DNA of 64,000 nt from Chitiniphilus purpureus (lineage in GTDB: Bacteria; Pseudomonadota; Gammaproteobacteria; Burkholderiales; Chitinibacteraceae), in contig NZ_CP106753.1 of NCBI RefSeq assembly GCF_025642115.1, positions 2,751,501-2,815,500 on the forward strand, given 5' to 3'. The stretch's first letter is position 1; every line of letters starts with the position of its first letter. A program made the translations under genes and the position numbers. This document shows positions 46,633 through 55,998 of the stretch, one piece after another. Below the pieces are notes generated by a model. The model saw nothing but the letters and a program-made list of their open reading frames with translations, ran no database searches and was not told the DNA's origin.

Positions 46633-47372
46633 ATGTGCATGCGCTGTCTCGCCAACGCGGTCTGTCGTTGATCGAGATCATGATCTCGATCGTCGTCGGC
46701 ATGTTCCTGCTGATTGCGGCGGCCTCGTTGGGCATCAATGCATTCAACGGCGCTCGCGACAGCGTCCGTGCGGTCGGCTTCCATGGCAATCTGCAGGATG
46801 TCGTCACCATCATGGGGCGTGAACTGCGCCGGGCCGGGTTTAACGCGGCGGGCGAGGACGATACCGGCAACGATGCCAAGTACTTCCGCCAGATCTGGTT
46901 CTCGCAAACGACGGCCGCCAACAGCGGCATCTACCGCTGTGTCGTGTTCCGCTATGACCGCAATGTCCCGACCTCGATCGCCAGTGCGGTGCCGGTTGCA
47001 GGTGCAGGTACGGTTGCCACCAACGAGGTCACCGGGCTGCGCTTCGATGCCACCGCACAGCAGGCCTACCTGCTGACCGGTGCCACCGCCATCAATACCA
47101 CCAATTGCACCGGCACCGGCTGGGAGCCCTTGAACCTGACCAGCAATGTGGCCATCACCAGTCTGACTTTCACACCAAAACCGATCCAGGCGCTGGATGC
47201 AGGGGGCAACCCGACCGGGGCGATCATGGTGGAATCGGTCACGATCGACATCACCGGCACGGATGCCAGCGGCAATACCCGTACCCTCAGTGAAACCGTG
47301 CAATTGCGCAATCTGCCGGCCTGCCCGGTTTCGGCGACCCGCGCCGGCACCAAGATAACCAAATGTGATTGA
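46626..47372 (+). CDS. pilW: Minor pilin PilW
   Basis: Encodes 248 residues. Prepilin motif RGLSLIEIMISIVVGMFLLI and a large globular domain with VTIMGRELRRAGFN, as in PilW. Four cysteines lie in the C-terminal part. Minor pilins of this type form the initiation complex at the pilus tip. Confidence 0.9.
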   Translation: MLNVHALSRQRGLSLIEIMISIVVGMFLLIAAASLGINAFNGARDSVRAVGFHGNLQDVVTIMGRELRRAGFNAAGEDDTGNDAKYFRQIWFSQTTAANSGIYRCVVFRYDRNVPTSIASAVPVAGAGTVATNEVTGLRFDATAQQAYLLTGATAINTTNCTGTGWEPLNLTSNVAITSLTFTPKPIQALDAGGNPTGAIMVESVTIDITGTDASGNTRTLSETVQLRNLPACPVSATRAGTKITKCD

Positions 47373-47379
47373 GGAACAG

Positions 47380-48651
47380 ATGAACACCATGTCCACCGCC
47401 TCCATCGCACACCCTTTGCCGAGGCAACGCGGTGCCGCAGCATTGTTCGTGACACTGATGCTCGTGGCCATCGCCACCATTGCCACGCTTTACGCCAACC
47501 GCAGCGCCTATCTGTTTCAAAGATCGTCCGTCAACCAGTACCAATACAATCTGGCACTCGGTGCCGCCGAAGCAGGCATGAATGCCTTCATTGCCCAGGT
47601 GGAAGCGGATTTCCAGAACATCAACACCACCTCGACAACGATCATTGAAAAAGATACCGGTGCTGGCGGCGCCACTTCCTGCCTTCCCGGCAGTGGTGCC
47701 AGCAATGTGAAATTCAGGAACGCCTACGCGACTGCCAATAACCAGAGATTCGACGGCACCAAATATTTCACCGGCACCTATGACCTGGTCAGCAGCCCGG
47801 CCTCGGGCGTCAATCCAGCCCTTGCCTATCGCGTCCAGGGTCGGTTGGATGGCGGGGTGATGTCGATCATCAGCGAGGGCTGCATGGGCAATACCGGCAG
47901 CGGACACAATACCTGCTCGGGCGAGGTGCCGCGGGCCAAGGTCAGAAGGCAGGTCAAGATCAGTGGTGGCATCAGCCTGGGAGACACGGCAGTGACGATC
48001 GGCAATTACGGCGATACGTGGCAATCGATCCATGTGACCGCGACCACGGCTGCCAAATACCCCACCTGCGCAGTGATGTATGCCAACAGTTTCGAAGATT
48101 ACGGCTCTACTTCCTACCAATGCAAGGCAGGCACTTGCGATCCAGAAGACCCAGAGCCTTCCCTTGCCTCGAATTTATTCACCAAGATCTTTGGCAAATC
48201 AAAATCCGAGATCAAAACCGCGGCGGGTGCCAATGTCTATACCGGCTGCCCACCCACCGGTACGTATACCAGCAAGATCATTTGGCTCGAAGGAGACGTT
48301 ACCGGTACATGCACCATCAACGCCACCAATTCATTCATCGTCATCAATGGTGCACTTAAACCGGTCAATTTCAACGTGGTAGGCAGTGGCTTTGTCTATG
48401 CCAACAATGTCTATGGTGAAGGCACGATTGACATCATGGGCTCCATTGCTGTGGAAAGCACCTGGGACGTGGCACCGGAAGGTCAAGTCATCGGCAGCAA
48501 CGCCAATACGAGATTCGATGCCGCCAACGGTAGTTTGGCACCCACCCACGCCTATAAAGGCTCAACCAAAGTCACCTATGAGAAGGTGGATGGTTCAGGC
48601 ATCCTGCCACCCGAACTGAATTCGGCTTCGAAAAGCTGGGCGGATTTCTGA
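47380..48651 (+). CDS. PilX-like pilus assembly protein, unusually long
   Basis: Encodes 423 residues. The N-terminus QRGAAALFVTLMLVAIATIA matches the PilX N-terminal domain, which lacks the usual Glu5. Typical PilX proteins are about 170-200 residues, so the extra 200 residues, with paired cysteines and beta-rich sequence, form an additional domain. ATG at 47380 has TGAGGAAC just before it. The extension may take part in adhesion at the tip, which is inference. Confidence 0.8.
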   Translation: MNTMSTASIAHPLPRQRGAAALFVTLMLVAIATIATLYANRSAYLFQRSSVNQYQYNLALGAAEAGMNAFIAQVEADFQNINTTSTTIIEKDTGAGGATSCLPGSGASNVKFRNAYATANNQRFDGTKYFTGTYDLVSSPASGVNPALAYRVQGRLDGGVMSIISEGCMGNTGSGHNTCSGEVPRAKVRRQVKISGGISLGDTAVTIGNYGDTWQSIHVTATTAAKYPTCAVMYANSFEDYGSTSYQCKAGTCDPEDPEPSLASNLFTKIFGKSKSEIKTAAGANVYTGCPPTGTYTSKIIWLEGDVTGTCTINATNSFIVINGALKPVNFNVVGSGFVYANNVYGEGTIDIMGSIAVESTWDVAPEGQVIGSNANTRFDAANGSLAPTHAYKGSTKVTYEKVDGSGILPPELNSASKSWADF

Positions 48652-48652
48652 A

Positions 48653-49078
48653 ATGATGAAACGCATTGAAGGCTTCAGCCTGATCGAAGTCCTGGTCGCG
48701 ATGTTGATGATCAGCGTGGCCGCCATGGCGCTGGCCCGCTACCAGGGGACGATGACTCGCAACACCACAGTGGCCGCCGAACGCAACGAGGCGGTACTGC
48801 TCGGACAGGCCGAGCTTGAAAAAGCACGGGCAATCGTGCTGGCCGGTGGCACGCTCGGCAGTGCCACTTCGACCGAAGTCACCGGGCAGACAGGGGTGTT
48901 CACGGTGGCGCGTAGTGCCCCTTCAACCATTGCCGTGGGGCCCAACCCCTTTTCCAGCGTGCAGGTCACGATCAGTTGGCAGGACACCGAAGGTGCGTCG
49001 CAGCATGTGGTCATGCAAAGCAGCCTGCGCAGCGCAGTCGACTCCATCCTGGGACCGGGTGTGACGCCGACGCCTTAG
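48653..49078 (+). CDS. Minor pilin PilV-like (short paralogue)
   Basis: Encodes 141 residues. Prepilin motif EGFSLIEVLVAMLMISVAAM followed by ARYQGTMTRNTTVAAERNEA, closely matching the next gene's RYQGTVIRATTMSSERNEA. It ends with VTPTP, the start of a Pro-Thr tail, where the paralogue carries its modules. Last gene before a terminator. Confidence 0.88.
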   Translation: MMKRIEGFSLIEVLVAMLMISVAAMALARYQGTMTRNTTVAAERNEAVLLGQAELEKARAIVLAGGTLGSATSTEVTGQTGVFTVARSAPSTIAVGPNPFSSVQVTISWQDTEGASQHVVMQSSLRSAVDSILGPGVTPTP

Positions 49079-49090
49079 CCTGTCAGTCGG

Positions 49091-49116
49091 GAGCCGCTGT
49101 GCCGCGGCTCTTTTTT
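49091..49116 (+). terminator. Terminator ending the pilE-pilV operon
   Basis: GAGCCGC pairs with GCGGCTC around TGTGCC and is followed directly by six T, 12 bases after the pilV stop: a textbook intrinsic terminator. The next 40 bases are AT-rich (including TATTATATATTG) and probably hold the promoter of the following gene. Confidence 0.9.
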
Positions 49117-49179
49117 AGGACATAAGCATAAGAAAAATATTATATATTGATACGAGCGCACCAAAGCTAGGAGAAGGCG

Positions 49180-50235
<1,056 letters not shown>

Positions 50236-50450
50236 TTGGCGGCGGCTTACCGCAGCCCGCGTTTCTCCATTAACATACGCCCCTTCGCGGGACGTTCGAG
50301 GCCGGCTGGAGGCAGGATTGCATGCACAATCCTGTCCGGACCGCGGCGCAAAGCGCCCTCTTCCCAGCGCCTCAAGCCGGCCGGATGGAACCTCCGGGCC
50401 TCCGCCGTGCCCCAAGCGCAGCTCGTGCATTGCTTTCAAAGGACACTGGC

Positions 50451-52724
50451 ATGCGTTTCCATTTCCCCATCGTCATCATCGACGAGGACTTCCGTTCCGA
50501 GAACACCAGCGGCTCGGGCATCCGCGAACTGGCTGCGGCCATCCAGACCGAGGGCATGGAGGTGGTGGGCTACACCAGCTATGGCGACCTCACCTCGTTC
50601 GCGCAGCAACAAAGCCGTGCCGCCGGCTTCATCCTGTCGATCGATGACGAGGAGTTCGGCGCCGGCAGTCCCGAGGAAACGCAGCTTGCCCTGGCCAACC
50701 TGCGCACCTTCGTGGCGGAGATCCGCCGGCGCAATGTGGACATCCCGCTCTACATCTACGGCGAGACCCGCACGGCGCGCCATATCCCCAACGACATCCT
50801 GCGTGAGCTGCATGGTTTCATCCATATGCACGAGGACACGCCCGAGTTCGTCGCGCGCCATATCATCCGCGAGGCCAAGAGCTATCTGGACAGCCTTGCC
50901 CCGCCGTTTTTCCGGGCGCTGACGCACTATGCGCAGGATGGCTCGTACTCCTGGCACTGCCCGGGGCACTCCGGCGGCGTTGCTTTCCTGAAAAGCCCGG
51001 TGGGACAGATGTTCCACCAGTTCTTCGGCGAGAACATGCTGCGCGCCGACGTGTGCAATGCGGTCGACGAGCTGGGGCAGTTGCTCGATCACACCGGTCC
51101 GGTCGCGGCAAGCGAGCGCAACGCCGCGCGCATCTTCAATGCCGATCACCTGTTCTTCGTCACCAACGGCACGTCCACCTCGAACAAGATCGTCTGGCAT
51201 TCGACGGTGGCACCGGGGGACATCGTGGTGGTGGACCGCAACTGCCACAAGTCCATCCTGCACGCGATCATGATGACGGGCGCCGTACCGGTGTTCCTGA
51301 TGCCGACGCGCAACCACTACGGCATCATCGGCCCGATCCCGCGCTCGGAATTCGAGCCGGAGACCATCCGCCAGAAGATGCTGGCCAATCCGTTCTGCCG
51401 CGAGAAGCTGGAAAAAGACCCCGATACCAAGCCACGCGTGCTGACGATCACGCAATCGACTTACGACGGCGTCATGTACAACGTCGAGGAAATCAAGGGC
51501 CTGCTCGACGGCCATATCGAAACGCTGCATTTCGACGAAGCCTGGCTGCCGCATGCCGCGTTCCACGATTTCTATGGCGACTACCACGCCATCGGCGAAG
51601 GGCGGCCGCGTTGCGAAACCTCGATGGTGTTCTCCACCCAGTCCACGCACAAGCTTCTGGCCGGCATTTCACAGGCATCGCAGATCCTGGTGCAGGACGC
51701 CAAGCACACCAAGCTGGATCGGGACATCTTCAACGAAGCCTATCTGATGCACACCTCCACCAGCCCGCAGTACGCGATCATCGCCAGTTGCGATGTCGCT
51801 GCCGCGATGATGGAAGCCCCGGCGGGCACCGCGCTGGTGGAGGAATCGCTGACCGAAGCGCTGGACTTCCGACGCGCGATGCGCAAGGTGGACGAGGAAT
51901 ACGGCGACGACTGGTGGTTCAGGGTATGGGGCCCCGATGACCTGACCGCCGAAGGGCTGGACCACCGCGATGCGTGGATGCTCAAGGCGGGCGAGAACTG
52001 GCATGGCTTTGGCGATATCGCCGAAGGCTTCAACATGCTCGATCCGATCAAGGCCACCATCCTGACCCCGGGGCTCAATGTGGACGGCGATTTCGCCGAG
52101 ACCGGCATCCCGGCCGCCATCGTCAGCAAGTATCTGGCGGAACATGGCGTGGTCATCGAAAAGACCGGGCTGTATTCGTTCTTCATCATGTTCACCATCG
52201 GCATTACCAAAGGCCGTTGGAACACCTTGCTCACTGCCTTGCAGCAGTTCAAGGACGACTACGACAAGAACGCGCCGCTGTGGCGCATCCTGCCCGAGTT
52301 CGTCAACCAGTTCCCGCAATACGAACGCATCGGCCTGAAGGATCTGTGCCAGGAGATCCACGGCATCTACAAGGCCCGTGATGTCGCGCGGCTCACCACC
52401 GAGATGTATCTGTCGAACATGACGCCGGCGATGAAGCCAGCCAAGGCATTTTCGAAGATGGCGCACCGTGAGATCGACCGGGTGCCGATCGATGAGCTGG
52501 AGGGCCGCATCACCGCAGTGATGTTCACCCCCTACCCGCCCGGCATTCCATTGCTGATCCCCGGAGAGGTATTCAACGCCACCATCGTCGACTACCTGCG
52601 CTTCGTGCGTGAGTTCAACGCGCGCTTCCCGGGATTCGAGACCTATATCCACGGTTTGGTGGCGGAGAGGGTCCAGGGCGAATTCCGTTATTTCGTCGAT
52701 TGCGTCAGGCCCGAGCAGGATTGA
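50451..52724 (+). CDS. Orn/Lys/Arg decarboxylase (PLP, fold type I)
   Basis: Encodes 757 residues: an N-terminal wing domain (about 1-130), the PLP-binding large domain with WHCPGHSGG, DEAW and Lys401 in QSTHKLLAG (Schiff-base lysine), and a C-terminal domain with TPYPPGIPLLIPGE. It belongs to the inducible/biodegradative group that decarboxylates ornithine, lysine or arginine, producing polyamines or aiding acid resistance. Which substrate cannot be read from the sequence. The start at 50451 gives the usual N-terminus. No antiporter gene is adjacent; argC follows. Confidence 0.9.
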   Translation: MRFHFPIVIIDEDFRSENTSGSGIRELAAAIQTEGMEVVGYTSYGDLTSFAQQQSRAAGFILSIDDEEFGAGSPEETQLALANLRTFVAEIRRRNVDIPLYIYGETRTARHIPNDILRELHGFIHMHEDTPEFVARHIIREAKSYLDSLAPPFFRALTHYAQDGSYSWHCPGHSGGVAFLKSPVGQMFHQFFGENMLRADVCNAVDELGQLLDHTGPVAASERNAARIFNADHLFFVTNGTSTSNKIVWHSTVAPGDIVVVDRNCHKSILHAIMMTGAVPVFLMPTRNHYGIIGPIPRSEFEPETIRQKMLANPFCREKLEKDPDTKPRVLTITQSTYDGVMYNVEEIKGLLDGHIETLHFDEAWLPHAAFHDFYGDYHAIGEGRPRCETSMVFSTQSTHKLLAGISQASQILVQDAKHTKLDRDIFNEAYLMHTSTSPQYAIIASCDVAAAMMEAPAGTALVEESLTEALDFRRAMRKVDEEYGDDWWFRVWGPDDLTAEGLDHRDAWMLKAGENWHGFGDIAEGFNMLDPIKATILTPGLNVDGDFAETGIPAAIVSKYLAEHGVVIEKTGLYSFFIMFTIGITKGRWNTLLTALQQFKDDYDKNAPLWRILPEFVNQFPQYERIGLKDLCQEIHGIYKARDVARLTTEMYLSNMTPAMKPAKAFSKMAHREIDRVPIDELEGRITAVMFTPYPPGIPLLIPGEVFNATIVDYLRFVREFNARFPGFETYIHGLVAERVQGEFRYFVDCVRPEQD

Positions 52725-52947
52725 ATCGCGCTGCCGCGGCCCAGGAACCCATGGACAGCGGCAGCCGATCCCAAGAGCCATCTACCGACCGTGCGCAGAC
52801 GCTTCCAGGGGCGTCTTGCACACGGCTTCCGGCACGGCCACCGGCGCCCGGCCCTGGGCCCGGCCGCATGTAAAACGTAACGCCGCGCCCGTTGCCCCGG
52901 CGCGGGCCATGCAGCTAAGCTGCGCGATCAATCATCAGGAGACCCGC

Positions 52948-53892
52948 ATGGCGAGCAAGCCTACTCTTTTCATCGACGGCGAACACGGAACCACCGGCCT
53001 GCAGATCGTCGAGCGGCTGTCCGGCCGCGAGGATCTGGCCCTGCTCAGCCTGCCGGTGGAACTGCGCCGCTCGGTGCCGGACCGCGAAGCGCTGCTCAAC
53101 AGCGCCGATATCGTCATCCTGTGCCTGCCCGACGACGCTGCCAAGGAATCGGTGGCGGCCATCCACAACCCGGCTGTACGGGTGATCGACGCCAGCACGG
53201 CACACCGGGTCGCCCCGGACTGGGTATACGGTTTTCCGGAGCTTGAATCGGGTCAACGGAACCGGATCGCCAATGCCAAGCGGATCGCCAACCCGGGCTG
53301 CTATGCCACTGGGGCCATTGCGCTGCTGCGTCCGCTGATCGCAGCGGCACTGCTGCCGCCCACCGCGGCACTCAATATCCTCGGCGTGTCCGGCTATACC
53401 GGCGGCGGCAAGGCGCTGATCGAAGTGCACGAAGACACGGACCCCGAACCGTTCGCATTCTACGGGCTGGGGCTGTCACACAAACATCTGCCCGAGATCC
53501 AGCAGCACAGCGGCCTGACCGCCAAGCCGGTATTCCTGCCAAGCGTCGGTCATTTCCCGACCGGCATGTTGGTGGCGATCCCGCTGCATGCCGCGCAGTT
53601 GAACGGCTCGGCCCAACAGGTCGCAGATACGCTGGCGCAATGGTATGCCGATGAACGCTTTGTGACCGTGGCACCGCTCAACCGACAGGACACGCTGCTG
53701 CGCGGTGCCTTCTTGCGCGCCGACACGCTCTCTGGCACCAACCAGCTGGAAATCCTGCCCTACGCCAGCGCCAGTGGCGACGAGCTGGTGCTGATCGCCC
53801 GGCTGGACAACCTGGGCAAGGGGGCTTCCGGCGCGGCGGTGCAGAACCTGAACCTGCTGCTGGGCCAGGACGAAGCGCTGGGGTTGATCTGA
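52948..53892 (+). CDS. argC: N-acetyl-gamma-glutamyl-phosphate reductase (type 2)
   Basis: Encodes 314 residues, the short type 2 form. Landmarks are FIDGEHGTTGLQI (nucleotide binding), catalytic Cys118 in NPGCYATGA, SGYTGGGKALIE and LPSVGHFPTGM. It reduces N-acetylglutamyl phosphate with NADPH in arginine synthesis. CAGGAG precedes the ATG at 52948. The upstream decarboxylase may use the product arginine or ornithine, but a shared transcript is not evident across 223 bases. Confidence 0.94.
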   Translation: MASKPTLFIDGEHGTTGLQIVERLSGREDLALLSLPVELRRSVPDREALLNSADIVILCLPDDAAKESVAAIHNPAVRVIDASTAHRVAPDWVYGFPELESGQRNRIANAKRIANPGCYATGAIALLRPLIAAALLPPTAALNILGVSGYTGGGKALIEVHEDTDPEPFAFYGLGLSHKHLPEIQQHSGLTAKPVFLPSVGHFPTGMLVAIPLHAAQLNGSAQQVADTLAQWYADERFVTVAPLNRQDTLLRGAFLRADTLSGTNQLEILPYASASGDELVLIARLDNLGKGASGAAVQNLNLLLGQDEALGLI

Positions 53893-53983
53893 ACCTGCAG
53901 CCCCCGATTCGCATCATTGCCTGGAGTCGGACGACGGCATCGGGCATCCTGTCCGCGTCGGCGGTCGATGGCAACCCAGCAGC

Positions 53984-55906
53984 ATGATTCCTCTTTCCCA
54001 ACCTGTGCGCGTGCTGTCGCTCATCCCCCCGATGACGCAGCTCAACACGCCTTATCCCGCAACCGCCTACCTGACCGGCTTCCTGCGTTCGCGCGGGGTG
54101 CATGCTGCCCAGGCCGACCTTGCGCTGGCCCTGGTACTGGCGTTGTTCTCCCCGGCGGGACTGGGTGAATTGCAGCAGCAGGCCGAAGCGCTGCCCCGCC
54201 GCCGGCGTAGCGGGCAGGTCGACGCGTTTCTCGCGCAGTTCGAGCGTTACCTTGCCACCATCGTCCCGGTCATGCGGTTTTTGCAGGGCGGCGATGCCAC
54301 GCTCGCGCACCGCATCTGCTCCCGCCAGTTCCTGCCGGAGGGGGCTCGCTTTGACTCGCTGGCAGCCTACGTCGATCCGGATGAACCGTATGGCGGCGAC
54401 CCGCTGGCCTGGGCCTTCGGCGCCTTGGGCCTGCAGGACCGTGCACGGCATCTGGCGACGCTGTATCTGAACGACCTGGCCGACGTGGTGCGCGATGCGG
54501 TCGACCCCCGTTTCGAATTCGTGCGCTATGCCGAATCGCTGGCACAAAGCCAGCCGACGTTCGAACCGCTGGCACAGGCACTGGCCGCGCCGGCCAATCT
54601 GGTCGATCACATGCTGCAGGCACTGACCCTGGCGACCCTCGCCGAGCACACCCCCAACGTGGTGTTGCTGTCGGTCCCTTTCCCGGGGGCCGTCTATGGC
54701 GCCTTCCGCATCGCCCAGACGATCAAGGTCCACGATCCATCCATCGTCACTGTGCTGGGCGGCGGTTTTGTCAACACCGAGCTGCGCGAGCTGGCCGAGC
54801 CGCGCGTGTTCGACTACTTCGATTTTGTCACCCTTGATGCAGGCGAGCGGCCGCTGCTGGCGCTGCTCGATCATCTGACCGGCCAACGTTCGGCACAGCG
54901 ACTGGTACGCACCTTTTCCAGGAACGACGCGGGCGAGGTCCGATACATCCAGTTCCCCGAGCCGGACGTACCCTTTGCCGAGGTCGGCACACCGACCTGG
55001 GACGGCCTGCCGCTGGAGCGCTATCTGTCGCTTCTGGACATGCTCAATCCGATGCACAGGCTATGGTCGGACGGACGCTGGAACAAGCTGACCGTGGCAC
55101 ACGGCTGCTACTGGAAGAAATGCAGCTTCTGCGATGTGAGCCTGGACTACATCTCGCGCTACGAGACCGCCTCGGCCACCGAGCTGGTCGACCGCATCGA
55201 ACGCATCGTCGCCGAAACAGGGCAGACCGGCTTTCACTTCGTCGATGAAGCCGCGCCGCCCAAGATGCTCCGCGCCCTGGCCGAGGAACTGTTGCGGCGC
55301 GGCGTGATGATTTCATGGTGGGGCAATGTGCGGTTCGAGAAATCGTTCACCCCGGCGTTGTGCCAGCTGCTGGCGCAAAGTGGCTGCATCGCGATTTCCG
55401 GTGGGCTGGAGGTGGCGTCCGACCGGCTGCTCAAATTGATGAAGAAAGGCGTCTCGGTGGATCAGGTGGCCCGCGTCACCCACGCCTTCACCGAGGCCGG
55501 CATCCTGGTGCATGCCTATCTCATGTACGGGTTTCCGACCCAGACGGTGCAGGACACGGTGGATGCACTGGAATACGTGCGCCAGCTGTTCGAAGCCGGC
55601 TGCATCCAGTCCGGCTTCTTCCACCGTTTTGCCTGCACGGTGCACTCACCGGTGGGGCAGCACCCGGAGGAATACGGGGTCACGCTGCTGCCGCTGCCCC
55701 AGGGTGGCTTTGCCAGGAACGATATCGGCTTCGTCGACCCCAGCGGGGTGGATCATGGCGCGCTTGGCACGGCGCTGAACAAGGCCTTGTACAACTACAT
55801 GCATGGCATCGGGCTGGAAGAGGATGTACGTGGCTGGTTCGACATGCGTGTGCCACGACCCCGTGTTTCCCGGCATTTCATCGCCCAGGCGTTGTCCGAC
55901 CGCTAA
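53984..55906 (+). CDS. B12-binding-type radical SAM protein of unknown function
   Basis: Encodes 640 residues. The N-terminal half resembles a cobalamin-binding domain (LSLIPPMTQLNTPYPATAYL at the start, VTVLGGGFVN near 255). The radical SAM core follows with the cluster motif CYWKKCSFC (Cys375, 380, 383; spacing CX4CX2C) and SGGLEVASDRLL, MYGFPTQT. Such enzymes methylate or rearrange unactivated carbons. The substrate is unknown and no precursor peptide or biosynthetic cluster is next to it. The gene appears single, between argC and a diguanylate cyclase gene. Confidence 0.85.
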   Translation: MIPLSQPVRVLSLIPPMTQLNTPYPATAYLTGFLRSRGVHAAQADLALALVLALFSPAGLGELQQQAEALPRRRRSGQVDAFLAQFERYLATIVPVMRFLQGGDATLAHRICSRQFLPEGARFDSLAAYVDPDEPYGGDPLAWAFGALGLQDRARHLATLYLNDLADVVRDAVDPRFEFVRYAESLAQSQPTFEPLAQALAAPANLVDHMLQALTLATLAEHTPNVVLLSVPFPGAVYGAFRIAQTIKVHDPSIVTVLGGGFVNTELRELAEPRVFDYFDFVTLDAGERPLLALLDHLTGQRSAQRLVRTFSRNDAGEVRYIQFPEPDVPFAEVGTPTWDGLPLERYLSLLDMLNPMHRLWSDGRWNKLTVAHGCYWKKCSFCDVSLDYISRYETASATELVDRIERIVAETGQTGFHFVDEAAPPKMLRALAEELLRRGVMISWWGNVRFEKSFTPALCQLLAQSGCIAISGGLEVASDRLLKLMKKGVSVDQVARVTHAFTEAGILVHAYLMYGFPTQTVQDTVDALEYVRQLFEAGCIQSGFFHRFACTVHSPVGQHPEEYGVTLLPLPQGGFARNDIGFVDPSGVDHGALGTALNKALYNYMHGIGLEEDVRGWFDMRVPRPRVSRHFIAQALSDR

Positions 55907-55998
55907 CGGCAGCGCAGCGCAAGCCGGGGCGGCAATGCCTATGCTGGAATCAGTGTCATCGGCCGCCACGTTCCAGCGCGGCGCCAGGCCGATCCAGT

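Noticed and set aside
53678..55057. Long minus-strand frame opposite the argC end and the radical SAM gene
   Set aside because: Shadow of the coding strand; no ribosome site or recognisable motif.
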